Shown here piece by piece: positions 26,153 through 35,868 of a stretch of 36,080 bases of DNA. Source of the stretch: Lachnospiraceae bacterium. GTDB taxonomy: Bacteria > Bacillota > Clostridia > Lachnospirales > Lachnospiraceae. Made by a program: the position numbers and the translations under genes. The notes under the pieces are model-generated. The model did no database searches and was not told the origin of the DNA. It saw only the letters and a list, made by a program, of their open reading frames with translations. Location of the stretch: positions 1 to 36,080 of the forward strand of contig JAFTVH010000105.1 in NCBI GenBank assembly GCA_017465845.1, read 5' to 3'. Each line of letters opens with the position of its first letter. The first letter of the stretch is position 1.

Positions 26153-27070
26153 ATGGCGAAGAATAAAATAACAAGAGTAAAAAGAAAAAAGACAGAGCTG
26201 TTTGATGTGGTGAATAACATACTGGTAGTGCTGATTACGTTAATTGTGATTTATCCGTTATATTTCTGCGTAATCGCTTCATTTTCAAGACCCAGCCAGG
26301 TTGCACTGGGCAAAACGCTGCTGTGGGTAAAGGATTTTACATTGGATGCGTACAAATATGTGTTTCAGGAGAAGCAGTTATGGATCGGTTACCGCAACAG
26401 CATTATTTACCTGGTGCTTGGTACCCTTTATAATCTGGTGCTGACGATTCCTGCGGCATATGTAATGACCAAAAAATACCTGCCCCTTAGAGGGCCATTA
26501 TCATGGTATTATTTCATTACCATGTATATTGGCGGAGGAATGATCCCTACTTATTTATTGATAAAGAATCTGGGATTGATTGACAATCCCCTGGTTCTGA
26601 TTATTGGTTCCGGTGTAAGCTGCTATAATCTGATCGTGACCAGACAATATTTTTCTTCCAGCATTCCGCAGGATATCTTTGATGCTGCATATATTGACGG
26701 TGCCTCGGAGCTGTCCTGCTTTACCAGAATAGCAATGCCGCTGGCTAAGCCTATCATAGCAGTTATGACATTATATTATGGAGTGGGACATTGGAACAGT
26801 TATTATGGTGCACTTCTGTATATCAGAAAGTCAGTTTATTATCCTCTGCAGCTTGTGCTCCGGAATATTCTCATATCCAATGAGCTCTCTTTGGCGGGCA
26901 TAGAAAATGCAGATGCGGAAACAGTAGCTTATATGCTTTATGTGGCAGAGATGGCACAAGGTATGAAATATGCTATTGTATTTATTGCCAGTGCTCCGCT
27001 GTTGGTAGCATATCCTTTTGTACAGAAGCATTTTACCAAGGGAATTATGATTGGTTCTGTGAAAGGTTGA
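26153..27070 (+). CDS. Sugar ABC transporter permease, LplC/YtcP type (second system)
   Basis: The 305-residue channel partner has a Lys/Arg-rich start (KITRVKRKKTE), six predicted helices, the EAA-type loop DAAYIDGASELSCFTRIAMP and the family tail QKHFTKGIMIGSVKG. A good ribosome binding site (GGGAGG) sits 12 bases after the preceding stop codon. Strong parallels with the permease at 14043 suggest an ancient duplication of the importer, although the binding proteins differ clearly. Confidence 0.92.
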   Translation: MAKNKITRVKRKKTELFDVVNNILVVLITLIVIYPLYFCVIASFSRPSQVALGKTLLWVKDFTLDAYKYVFQEKQLWIGYRNSIIYLVLGTLYNLVLTIPAAYVMTKKYLPLRGPLSWYYFITMYIGGGMIPTYLLIKNLGLIDNPLVLIIGSGVSCYNLIVTRQYFSSSIPQDIFDAAYIDGASELSCFTRIAMPLAKPIIAVMTLYYGVGHWNSYYGALLYIRKSVYYPLQLVLRNILISNELSLAGIENADAETVAYMLYVAEMAQGMKYAIVFIASAPLLVAYPFVQKHFTKGIMIGSVKG

Positions 27071-27101
27071 TTACGCGTTGCGTCAAAAAATCAGGTATGA
27101 T

Positions 27102-27129
27102 ATCTTGGCAGTAAAGCTGCCCTAAGATA
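27102..27129 (+). other. Bulged hairpin between permease and binding-protein genes
   Basis: TATCTT-GGCAG pairs with CTGCC-AAGATA apart from a two-base bulge on the 3' side. No T-run follows, so it is not a terminator. It may stabilise or separate the binding-protein message. Confidence 0.4.
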
Positions 27130-27167
27130 AATGAAAAGGCACATAAAATGTGCAGAAGGAGGTTTCT

Positions 27168-28952
27168 ATGAAACTATGGAAAAGGTTTGCAGCCACAATG
27201 CTTACTGTCGCTATGGCAGCCACAACTGTTGGATGCGGACAGACAACATCAAATCCCGGAACTTCTGATTCCGGAAGCAAAAATGCAGAAAGTGCAGGGA
27301 CTCAGGCAACAGGAACTCAGGCAGTGGAATCTGAGGAGAAACTGTCCTGGCTCAACACCTCTGGAACACTTCCTATCGTAGAGGAAGGAACCGAAAAGAC
27401 GCTGACTATGGCAATTATGATGAGTGAGGATTCCGGGGAGCCGGAGGAACAGTGGTTTTACCAGTTTATTGAGGAAAAGATGAACATCAATCTGGAAGTT
27501 ACCAAATTTTCCGGTAAGAATAGGTCAGAATTTATATCTATGGCTTTTGCAGACGATGACCTGCCGGATATAATTATCGGTGCCTCATTTTCCACTTCAG
27601 AATTGATGAAATATGGTGCATATGAGGGACAGCTGATGGATCTGGCGCCCTATATTACAGAAGAACTGACACCTAACCTGTGTGCTATTTATGAGGAGCA
27701 TCCGGAATACGAGAGTGTGGTAACTGATAAAGATGGGCATGTCTGGTCTCTGGGATATATCAATAACATTGCTGACAGAGGGCAGATTCCTCGTGCATTT
27801 ATTAATTATGACTGGATTGAAGAGGCAGGGCTGGACGTACCTGAGACCACAGATGAACTTTTGACGGTATTGCGTGCTTTCAAGGAAAGAGGCGATGATA
27901 TTGTTCCCATTGCCGGTACAGCCAATTCAAATTCACCTCTCGTGTACATTTTAAATGCTTTTGGTTATAATACCACGAATACCAGAGGTGAGGGCATCTG
28001 CTTAAGAGACGGCAAGGTAGTATTGCCGATAGCTGACAGGGAAGCGTATGGAGCATATTTGGAATATATGAATACGCTTTATACAGAAGGTCTGATTCAT
28101 CCGGATTTTTTCACCATGGACGGAACGACCATGAATGCAATTATTTCCGAAGGCAAGGCCGGTTTTATCGCGCAGGCGCCCTTTGTATATATGGCTGACG
28201 TTTCCTCATGGTGGGGAGCAAAAGCACTGACAAGTGATTACAATGATGAGGCATTCTGGCCTGCAAGCATGGGCTCTGTCAGCGCCGGCGGTTTTGTAGT
28301 AAGTGCAAACTGTGAGGAACCGGAACTGGCTCTGGCATTTGCAGACTGGTTCTTTGTTGAAGAGAACTATGAAATTTCCGGTAGCGGTCCTTCTGAGAAT
28401 CAGACAGATTATCTGGGTAATGTAGCCGGCTTCCATATAGACGAGGAGACAAAGGTATCAACCTATATAGACATGGTAGAGAATCCTGAAAAATATTCCA
28501 GTGCAAGTGATTATGTGATAAAGGAGATTATGCTTTGGGGATATAAAACAATAGGGCTTGGTTCACCCAGTTCGGCATTGGTAAAACAGAGGATGGCCGG
28601 CTTTGAGAATCCTGATGACGGATATGCAGATGTAACCTCACCGGAGAGTGATTCCGATCTGCGAAAGATCATTACAGACGGCGAGCCTCATTTCAGATTA
28701 GCTTTACAGGATACCTTGTGCCCTGTTGTTGAGACAGGTTATCCGAATTCCGTTTATCTGGATGCAGAAACCTCTGTTGAAATGGGCAATTTGGCAACTG
28801 TGCTCAAGGAGTATGCTAGAACAGAATCTGCTAAGTTTATTACCGGTGCAAGACCTCTTAGTGAGCTTAATGATTACTTTGACCAGATGGAAGCACTGGG
28901 AGCATTGGATTATGTGAAGGTATATCAGGATTATTATGATGCAATGCAGTAA
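27168..28952 (+). CDS. Sugar ABC transporter substrate-binding lipoprotein (second system)
   Basis: The 594-residue lipoprotein carries a signal peptide with the lipid-modified cysteine at residue 23 (TTVGC). A Ser/Gln/Ala-rich tether (about 24-62) precedes a large family 1-like solute-binding domain. ATG 27168 is preferred over 27150, because AGAAGGAGG lies just before it. Unlike the first system, the binding protein comes after the permeases and is followed by a regulator. It is expected to capture an oligosaccharide for the permeases at 25229 and 26153. Its sequence differs enough from the 11334 protein to suggest a different ligand. Confidence 0.9.
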   Translation: MKLWKRFAATMLTVAMAATTVGCGQTTSNPGTSDSGSKNAESAGTQATGTQAVESEEKLSWLNTSGTLPIVEEGTEKTLTMAIMMSEDSGEPEEQWFYQFIEEKMNINLEVTKFSGKNRSEFISMAFADDDLPDIIIGASFSTSELMKYGAYEGQLMDLAPYITEELTPNLCAIYEEHPEYESVVTDKDGHVWSLGYINNIADRGQIPRAFINYDWIEEAGLDVPETTDELLTVLRAFKERGDDIVPIAGTANSNSPLVYILNAFGYNTTNTRGEGICLRDGKVVLPIADREAYGAYLEYMNTLYTEGLIHPDFFTMDGTTMNAIISEGKAGFIAQAPFVYMADVSSWWGAKALTSDYNDEAFWPASMGSVSAGGFVVSANCEEPELALAFADWFFVEENYEISGSGPSENQTDYLGNVAGFHIDEETKVSTYIDMVENPEKYSSASDYVIKEIMLWGYKTIGLGSPSSALVKQRMAGFENPDDGYADVTSPESDSDLRKIITDGEPHFRLALQDTLCPVVETGYPNSVYLDAETSVEMGNLATVLKEYARTESAKFITGARPLSELNDYFDQMEALGALDYVKVYQDYYDAMQ

Positions 28953-28993
28953 AGATTATGGTACAATTCTGAATATATCCGATGATTGATATT

Positions 28994-29019
28994 ACAAGGG
29001 AGGCGTCGGCTTCCCTTGT
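28994..29019 (+). terminator. Stable hairpin after the second binding-protein gene
   Basis: ACAAGGGA (28994-29001) and TCCCTTGT (29012-29019) pair, and the stem extends inward to a GTCG tetraloop. The following sequence (GGTGTTGT) is only mildly T-rich, so it may be a weak terminator or a stabilising hairpin that lowers expression of the regulator behind it. Confidence 0.5.
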
Positions 29020-29092
29020 GGTGTTGTATGGAATGCCATAGGAGCTGTTGTCGGGAGAAGGAAGAACCTTTGTAGAGGATTGGCGGTTGAAA

Positions 29093-31219
29093 ATGAAGGA
29101 TAATTTTAAGATGAGAAAAGGAAATCCCTATCTGCTTTATTATTTTAGTTTTGCCATTGTATGCTGTGTGACGCTCAGTGTTATTTTTCTTTTTATCAAT
29201 TACCAGAATGTCAAACGAACGGAGGATAATTATAATCAGGAGAAGCTCAAACTGGTCTGTGAAATGCTGGATGCGCACCTGGAATCTCAAAGGGGAATCA
29301 CTTATCTGATCAGCAAATGGAAGGAGTATCAGCCTTATTATTTCAGGCAGAATAAGTACTATGAGCTAGAGCTGTTGGAGGATTTTGAAGCAAGGGATGC
29401 GTCATTGGCATTGGAAGGAATGGCTTTCCTACATTACGAAGGAGATGAAGTTATTTTCCGCAATGACGGAAGATCACAGAGTTTAAAACAGTATTTTAAC
29501 TTCAATGAATATAATGAAGCTGAGTGTGAGGTAATCGCGACTGCGCTGCAGGAGGTATGGAAGGGAATCAGAGTGTATTCCATAGCGGACAGCCTTTATT
29601 TCATGTCCTCCATTAAAGTGACAGAAAGCATCGGGAATTCCAATGCAGTATATTGCTTTGTAGTCCAACAGGATGATTTGGAAGAGCGGATTCAGGTGGT
29701 CAGCGGAGGGCTGAAAGGTAATTATGCCATTTATGTGGATGATCAGGTTGTGTACAGCAATAGTGAGAATCCCTGTAGTGTTACCCGGGCCGGAGTCATA
29801 AGTGCAGCGACCCAAAACGATCAGATGCAGATATGCTGGCTGCCGGAGGGAATTATGTTCCCGGGGCATATGCTGCCTTTACAGATATTGCTTTTGTTAT
29901 CGGTATTACTTATGATTTTTGTCTTTGCCAGTTATTTTGCGTGGAAATCTTTTCTCCCAATCAAAGGGATGGCGGAAAAATACCGGGAGAGTGTATCCGG
30001 TATGGATGAGCAGGAATACAAAAATATACTGGAAGAATTGAATTATATGATGGATGCCGTATTGAAAAGCAATATGGAAATCAATGAACAGCTGGCGCAA
30101 AAGCAGATATTACTGAAAAAGCAGATTTTAAGAATGATCCTGAATGGCAATTATTCTTTTGATACCACATCAAACGCGAATCACACAAGGATTCTGTTTC
30201 CCGGGTCCTATTTCTTTGTGATGAGTATTTTGCTGGGAGAGGAGACTGTGGAGCAGGATTTCCTATACACACTGGCAGAGCAGCTGGAACTTTTGAATGA
30301 TTTCTTACAGGAGAAGCATGTAGCAGTATTGTGTGAAGCTCCTCAGAAAGCGGTTTATGTTCTGTGCAGCATGGATGAGGAAGAACAATATGAGGAATTA
30401 AAAGAGAACGTACAGGAGGTAGTAGACAGCTTTGAAAGGAATCTGAGGGTAGGCTGTGGTAAGGTATACAGTGATTTGTCCAAGGGGTCGGCATCCTATC
30501 TGGAGAGTCTGGATAATGTTCATAAATATGCAGCGGCACAGAAATCACCGCAGACAGAAAACACAGAACTCATTTATAGCAAGAGCGATATATACCGGAT
30601 ATGCAGCGAGATGGCTTTGGGTAATGAGGAAGGTGTCATTCGCGCGATTAACAGCTATGTGGAACGGCTGCGCAGCAGTAATGTGTCACTGCTTATGCAG
30701 CAATATATATTTTCTAATTTTATCAGTGAGGTATCAAAGACTGCCTTTGACAATCAGATTGAACTGGAGCAATCCAGTGTCAGTCTTTTGGTGTCGGCCA
30801 GGAATTTGAACAGTTTCCTGGAGGCTGCCGGCGTATTGGTGCATGATTTCTGCACAAAGCTTAAGGATAAGCAGGAGCAGATCGCACATGATGAAGCATA
30901 TCAGGTGTGTGCTTACATGCGTCAGCACTTTGCGGATTATGACTTATCCATGGAGAAGGTGGCGGCTGATCTGGGAACTACTACAGCATTTGTGAGAAAG
31001 GCTGTAAAGGAGAAAACAGGCAATAGCTATAAGGATTTTTTAATTTATCTGCGCATTGAATATGCTAAGGAGCTGTTGGAGAAAGGAAAGCTGACGGTGG
31101 CGGAGGTGTGTGAAAGAGTGGGTTATGGAAACATTTCTTATTTCATTAAGGTGTTCCGGGAAACAACAGGTATGACACCGGCAGTCTGGCGGGAACAACA
31201 GCCGTGGGCACAAGAGTAG
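29093..31219 (+). CDS. Second membrane-anchored AraC-family regulator
   Basis: The protein (708 residues from ATG 29093) has transmembrane helices near residues 15-36 and 263-285. Between them lies an outward-facing sensing domain, followed by a cytoplasmic linker and a C-terminal AraC double helix-turn-helix (about 604-708, from YMRQHFADYDLSMEKVA to TPAVWREQ). It parallels the regulator at 8958 but is only distantly similar. The start is uncertain: AGAGG lies 14 bases before 29093, a TTG at 29087 and an ATG at 29111 are alternatives, and TTG 29048 is unlikely. It probably controls the second operon by sensing its own glycan signal. Confidence 0.83.
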   Translation: MKDNFKMRKGNPYLLYYFSFAIVCCVTLSVIFLFINYQNVKRTEDNYNQEKLKLVCEMLDAHLESQRGITYLISKWKEYQPYYFRQNKYYELELLEDFEARDASLALEGMAFLHYEGDEVIFRNDGRSQSLKQYFNFNEYNEAECEVIATALQEVWKGIRVYSIADSLYFMSSIKVTESIGNSNAVYCFVVQQDDLEERIQVVSGGLKGNYAIYVDDQVVYSNSENPCSVTRAGVISAATQNDQMQICWLPEGIMFPGHMLPLQILLLLSVLLMIFVFASYFAWKSFLPIKGMAEKYRESVSGMDEQEYKNILEELNYMMDAVLKSNMEINEQLAQKQILLKKQILRMILNGNYSFDTTSNANHTRILFPGSYFFVMSILLGEETVEQDFLYTLAEQLELLNDFLQEKHVAVLCEAPQKAVYVLCSMDEEEQYEELKENVQEVVDSFERNLRVGCGKVYSDLSKGSASYLESLDNVHKYAAAQKSPQTENTELIYSKSDIYRICSEMALGNEEGVIRAINSYVERLRSSNVSLLMQQYIFSNFISEVSKTAFDNQIELEQSSVSLLVSARNLNSFLEAAGVLVHDFCTKLKDKQEQIAHDEAYQVCAYMRQHFADYDLSMEKVAADLGTTTAFVRKAVKEKTGNSYKDFLIYLRIEYAKELLEKGKLTVAEVCERVGYGNISYFIKVFRETTGMTPAVWREQQPWAQE

Positions 31220-31242
31220 AGTGGCTGGAAGGAGAAAATATT

Positions 31243-33786
31243 ATGGAGCAAAGAATTCTGGAATGTTGTACGGGAAAAGCATCTCCGGAGTATATTTTGC
31301 CTTTTTTCTGGCAGCATGGAGAAGACCTTTCTATTCTGAAGGAGGAGATTGACGCCATACAAAAATGTGGCATAAATGAGTTTTGTGTGGAAAGTCGAAC
31401 CCATGAAGAATTTTGCCGTGAAAAATGGTGGGAAGATTTTGGATTCATACTGAAAGAGGCAAGGAAAAGGAAAATGCGGGTGTGGCTGTTGGATGATAAG
31501 CGTTTTCCTACCGGTTATGCCAACAATTACATAGAGGACCATCCCAAACTGCGCGCGGTGAGAATTCGCATGGTTTTCCGTGATTTTGCGGGGCCTCAGG
31601 CAGACGCGGCATTGATTCCGGTCTCTATTGGAAAAGATGAGAGCTTTGTTTCTATTGTGGCGTATCGCCGGACGAAGAAGGGAGATGTTCTCACCGGAGA
31701 AGGGATAGAGCTAAAGTCCAAGATACAGGATGGTTTGATCTGGTGGGATATTCCGGAAGGCATATGGCGAGTATGTTATTTCATTCGTACCCATAAGACC
31801 TGCGTGGGGGCAAAGCAGAATTATATTGACATGATGTCAGAAGAGTCATGCAAGGCTATGCTGCATGCAGTGTATGAACCTCACTATGAGCATTTTAAAG
31901 AGTACTTCGGGAATACCTTTGCAGGCTTTTTCTCCGATGAGCCGGGTTTCGCCAATGATGGCGGGCATTATAATGCCACTCTTGGGAGAGAAGATGTGCC
32001 CATTCCTTGGAATGATAAGCTGCCGGAAGTTTTGAAAGAGAAAACAGGACTCAGTGAAGAAGAGGTATTGAAGCGATTGCCGGCACTTTTTCATGAAATA
32101 GAGGGTGTGACACCGCTGATACGTGAAACTTACATGGAAGCAGCAACAAAGAGTTACAGCAAAAATTTCTCCTGGCTTCTGGGAGATTGGTGTCGTGCTC
32201 ACGATGTGATGTACATCGGTCATGTAATTGAAGATCAAAATTCACATCAGCGTTTGGGTTACAGCGCAGGACATTTCTTTCGTTCTCTGGACGGGCAGGA
32301 TATGGCCGGATGTGATATTGTGCTTCATCAGATTATTCCGGGACAGGCAGAATTAGAGCACACTGCATCACTGAGCGGACATCGGGCAGATCCGGCCTTT
32401 TTTAACTATACATTGGCAAAGCTGGCATCTTCTCATGCACATATTCAGCCTCTAAAGAAGGGAAGGGCTATGTGTGAGGTTTATGGTGCATTCGGCTGGG
32501 CTGAGGGAATTCCGGAAATGAAGTTCTTGACTGATCTGATGCTGGTAAGCGGTATCAACTACTTTGTACCCCACGCATTCACGCCGAAATATCCGGATCA
32601 TGACTGTCCGCCTCATTTTTATGCCCGTGGAATGAATCCGCAATATCCCCTTTTTGGAGAACTGATGGGGTATATGAAGAGAGTTGCACATGCGCTGACC
32701 GGAGGTGTTCATCAGGCTGATGTGGCAGTGTATTATAATGCTGAAGCAGAATGGGCAGGCGGAAAACGAATGCTCCAGCAGGAGATATGCAAAGTGTTGA
32801 CCCGTAGCCAGATTGACTTTGATCTGATTCCACAGGATACCCTCTGCCAGACAGCTTGTGTGAAAAAGGGGCGGCTGGAAGTGAATGAGGAAACATACGG
32901 TGCATTGATTGTGCCTTACAGTCAGTACTTACCAAAGAAAGTAATAGAATGTTTTGAAATATTGGCAGCAGAAGGATTGCCGGTGTGGTATGTGGATGGG
33001 TATCCGGAGGCAGCAGTGGAAGATGTGGCACATTGTAATGTGGTAGGACTTACGGAACTGACTAAGGAGATTGCAAAACAGGGATTACAGCATGTGAAAG
33101 TATCAACAGAATGTCCAAGCCTCCGCTTCTTTCATACCAAACGTGGTGCCAGTGATGTGATCATGTTGTGGAATGAGGATATTTTTGAAGAGATTGATAC
33201 GCAGGTTACTTTTGGTGTGGAGAGCAGTAAAGTATTCTATGATGCATGGAATAATCGTGTGTATCAGCCTGAGCAACAAGGCAGCAGTGTCCGCGTACTT
33301 CTGAAACCGGCGCAGGCAATATTGGTATGCAGCGGTGACCGGGATGAAGCATTATCACCGTATGATTACGGAGATGGACAGATGAAGGAATTGTCCCTTA
33401 CATGGAAGGTAGGAATCTGCCCTGCAGGTGAGCAGGAATTTAGTAATTATCCATTGACAGAGCTTCACAACCTTTCCGGAGAACTGCCCCATTTCGGTGG
33501 AGTGATCCGCTATGAAGCTGTCTGGGACACCTGTGAACCGGAAAAATACCGGACGATATCACTTACAACGGTAGGAGAGACAGCACAGCTTTGGGTGAAT
33601 GGAGAATATTGTGGCTCTGTAGTGGCAAGACCTTATCGCTTTGATGTAGAGGGGAAACTGAAAAACGGAGAGAATCATTTGCGCATTGATGTAATGAGTA
33701 ACCTGGGGTATCGGGAACGGGATGAATTGTCTTCTTACTTGCCGTTGCCGCCTACCGGGCTTGTGGGAAACATATTGATTGGTTAG
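31243..33786 (+). CDS. Putative glycoside hydrolase, GH106-like TIM-barrel superfamily
   Basis: The 847-residue cytoplasmic protein has no signal peptide. Its N-terminus (EARKRKMRVWLLDDKRFPTG) and FFSDEPGF (about 229-236, with D232 and E233) resemble the (beta/alpha)8 barrel of GH106 alpha-L-rhamnosidases and related GH2/GH42-like enzymes. A glutamine-amidotransferase-like trimerisation segment and a C-terminal beta-sandwich (LWVNGEYCG...NHLRIDVMSNLG) follow. ATG 31243 is chosen because AAGGAG lies 9 bases upstream; a longer reading from 31204 lacks one. Rhamnosidase activity is a hypothesis, as other galactosidase-like specificities are equally possible. It follows the regulator by 23 bases. 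Confidence 0.7.
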   Translation: MEQRILECCTGKASPEYILPFFWQHGEDLSILKEEIDAIQKCGINEFCVESRTHEEFCREKWWEDFGFILKEARKRKMRVWLLDDKRFPTGYANNYIEDHPKLRAVRIRMVFRDFAGPQADAALIPVSIGKDESFVSIVAYRRTKKGDVLTGEGIELKSKIQDGLIWWDIPEGIWRVCYFIRTHKTCVGAKQNYIDMMSEESCKAMLHAVYEPHYEHFKEYFGNTFAGFFSDEPGFANDGGHYNATLGREDVPIPWNDKLPEVLKEKTGLSEEEVLKRLPALFHEIEGVTPLIRETYMEAATKSYSKNFSWLLGDWCRAHDVMYIGHVIEDQNSHQRLGYSAGHFFRSLDGQDMAGCDIVLHQIIPGQAELEHTASLSGHRADPAFFNYTLAKLASSHAHIQPLKKGRAMCEVYGAFGWAEGIPEMKFLTDLMLVSGINYFVPHAFTPKYPDHDCPPHFYARGMNPQYPLFGELMGYMKRVAHALTGGVHQADVAVYYNAEAEWAGGKRMLQQEICKVLTRSQIDFDLIPQDTLCQTACVKKGRLEVNEETYGALIVPYSQYLPKKVIECFEILAAEGLPVWYVDGYPEAAVEDVAHCNVVGLTELTKEIAKQGLQHVKVSTECPSLRFFHTKRGASDVIMLWNEDIFEEIDTQVTFGVESSKVFYDAWNNRVYQPEQQGSSVRVLLKPAQAILVCSGDRDEALSPYDYGDGQMKELSLTWKVGICPAGEQEFSNYPLTELHNLSGELPHFGGVIRYEAVWDTCEPEKYRTISLTTVGETAQLWVNGEYCGSVVARPYRFDVEGKLKNGENHLRIDVMSNLGYRERDELSSYLPLPPTGLVGNILIG

Positions 33787-33826
33787 AGGTTATTGGATAT
33801 GACATATGAAATGGAGGAAAATAAAA

Positions 33827-34891
33827 GTGAATAAGTATCATTCTATAAAACCCGGCACTCCATGGTTAGATACAGAAGGAAAAAGAATTCAGGCACACGG
33901 AGGTTCTGTATTATTTTGGAACGGTAAATTTTATTGGTATGGAGAAAATAAAGAAGGTGTTACTGACGAAAAAGAAATATGGCATAATGGCGTGAGACTA
34001 TATTCCAGTGATGATTTATACAATTGGGATGATGAAGGTGTAATATGTGTCGCATCCCCTGATGATATCACCAATCCGCTGCATCCGAAGAGCAAAATGG
34101 ATAGACCTCATATTCTTTATAATGATAAAACAAAGAAATTTGTTCTGTGGATGAAAATAATGGGCGCGAATGATAATCAGTATATGGTTGTAGCTATAGC
34201 TGAAAATATAAAGGGACCATTTGAAATAGTCAATAAGACACTTCATCCGGGAGGAATGAAGTCAGGTGATTTTGATCTGGTGAAAAGAGAAGATGGAAGT
34301 GCCGTGATTATTTTTGAAAGAGTACATAGTGATATGATATGTATGGAGCTGACCGAGGATTATCTGGATACAACAGCTGAATATTCTGTTCATTTTCCGA
34401 GAAAGTGTCCGCCATATGTAAGGGAAGCACCGGCAGTATTTAAGCGTGGAGATAAATATTATATATATACATCCGGTACGACTGCAAAATTTCCGAATCC
34501 TACAGAAGTGGCGTGCTTTACAGAGTTTCATGGCGAATGGAAAGAAATGGGGAATCCTTGTATCAATGATATCAGGAAGACTACTTTTGACAGTCAAATC
34601 TCATGTGTATTTAAATATCCGTATGCGGAAGATTTATATATTGCAATGGCAGATAGGTGGCTTGTGGATTTGAAACCTGACAGACCGGATTTCTGCGATC
34701 TTTTTGCCAAAATGTTTGATCCGGATAAAAAGGATGAGTCGGTAAAGCTGAATGTTTATGATTATACTGCCAAAAACACTTCTCTTGCAGATTATGTCTG
34801 GCTTCCGATAAAGTTTGTTGATGGTCTGCCGTGTATCGAGTGGGTAGATGAATGGCGGGTAGAGGATTATAAGGTTTTAACTCATATCTGA
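33827..34891 (+). CDS. GH43-family glycosidase, subfamily 24-like (exo-beta-1,3-galactanase-type)
   Basis: The 354-residue protein has a five-bladed beta-propeller signature: QAHGGSVLFWNGKFYWYGENK (with E40), DRPHILYN (D92), REAPAVF (E200) and TTFDSQISCVF (Q257). These correspond in order and spacing to active-site positions I recall for GH43 subfamily 24, where a Gln replaces the usual catalytic base and a Glu is the acid. There is no signal peptide, so it acts inside the cell. GTG 33827 is chosen because GGAGG lies 9 bases upstream and sits inside the longer ATG 33806 version. It could trim beta-linked galactose or related sugars from imported oligosaccharides. It is the last gene of the operon. 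Confidence 0.75.
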   Translation: MNKYHSIKPGTPWLDTEGKRIQAHGGSVLFWNGKFYWYGENKEGVTDEKEIWHNGVRLYSSDDLYNWDDEGVICVASPDDITNPLHPKSKMDRPHILYNDKTKKFVLWMKIMGANDNQYMVVAIAENIKGPFEIVNKTLHPGGMKSGDFDLVKREDGSAVIIFERVHSDMICMELTEDYLDTTAEYSVHFPRKCPPYVREAPAVFKRGDKYYIYTSGTTAKFPNPTEVACFTEFHGEWKEMGNPCINDIRKTTFDSQISCVFKYPYAEDLYIAMADRWLVDLKPDRPDFCDLFAKMFDPDKKDESVKLNVYDYTAKNTSLADYVWLPIKFVDGLPCIEWVDEWRVEDYKVLTHI

Positions 34892-34920
34892 ACTGATACT
34901 TTGCAATGCCAAATGATAGC

Positions 34921-34949
34921 TTGATAAATAGCAGGCGCTGTGCTAAACT
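34921..34949 (+). promoter_or_regulatory. Promoter of the degraded AAA-ATPase-like gene
   Basis: TTGATA (34921-34926), a 17-base spacer and TAAACT (34944-34949) preceded by an extended TG form a good sigma-A promoter. It lies between the GH43 stop and the remnant gene. Confidence 0.65.
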
Positions 34950-35022
34950 TGAAACATATAAGTGGTGACAGTATATTATTTGATTGAGGCTTGCAAGGAT
35001 TCGGGAAGGAGTGCGCAAAGGA

Positions 35023-35810
35023 ATGGGAGTTTATTTAAACAGCAGAAAACCGCATGATAATTACCAGAAGACAGTAGATTCGACTTACTTTGTTGACAAA
35101 TCTCTGCTGCTTGATGAACTGATTCCCATTGTGGAATTGCCCAGTGGGATTATATCTTTCACAGAGACTTTGTGACAGACAAGGATAAGATGGACTATGT
35201 TGATTTCCTGAGCAATCTGTTGAAGGATCAGCCATACGTAGAGTTGGCTTATATGACAGGTATTCTTCCCATAGCGAAATACAGCAGTGGTTCTGAATTG
35301 AATATGTTTTGTGAATATACCATGGTCAATGAAGAAAAATATAGTGAATTTTTCGGATTTACGGAATCGGAAACGGACAGTATTTTTGCAAAATATCAGG
35401 AACTGAATGAAGAGCAAAACGTGACACGTGATGGACTTCGCATATGGTATGATGGTTATCATACATGTTCCGGAGAACGTGTCTATAATCCACGTTCTGT
35501 AGTACTGTCACTGACCAATAATAATCTGGGAAACTACTGGACCAGTGCCGGCCCCTATGATGAGATTTTCTTTTATGTTCAAAGAAATATTGCAGCAGTT
35601 CGAGATGAACTTGCATTAATGGTATCCGGAATTCCTGTACCGGCCAAGGTGAGGGAATATGCCGCGACATCAATGAACTTGACGACAAAAGATGAGATAT
35701 TCTCTGCGATGGTGGTTTACGGCTTCTTAAGTTATGAGAACGGGTTTGTATCCATACCTAATAAGGAACTGATGAATAAATTTAATGATATGCTTCTGAA
35801 AGAACCTTAA
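35023..35810 (+). pseudogene. AAA-ATPase-like/DUF1703 gene with an internal deletion
   Basis: The reading from ATG 35023 (ribosome binding site AAAGGA) gives MGVYLNSRKPHDNYQKTVDS and VDKSLLL, the typical start of AAA-ATPase-like proteins that carry a C-terminal PD-(D/E)XK (DUF1703) domain. It stops at 35175. From about 35145 another frame reads WDYIFHRDFVTDKDK and LSNLLKDQPYVELAYMTGIL up to the stop at 35808-35810. This is the family sequence that follows its Walker-B-like DEWD motif. The part that should lie between, including the Walker A/RPRRFGKT region, is missing, so a deletion joined the ends out of frame near 35137-35147. The C-terminal nuclease half also seems absent after LLKEP. Both defects suggest it is not functional. 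Confidence 0.78.
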
Positions 35811-35868
35811 ATTTCTTCGGATCTCTGGCGGCACTGGGGAAGCGTGTATATTGGGAATGTATCTGCAG

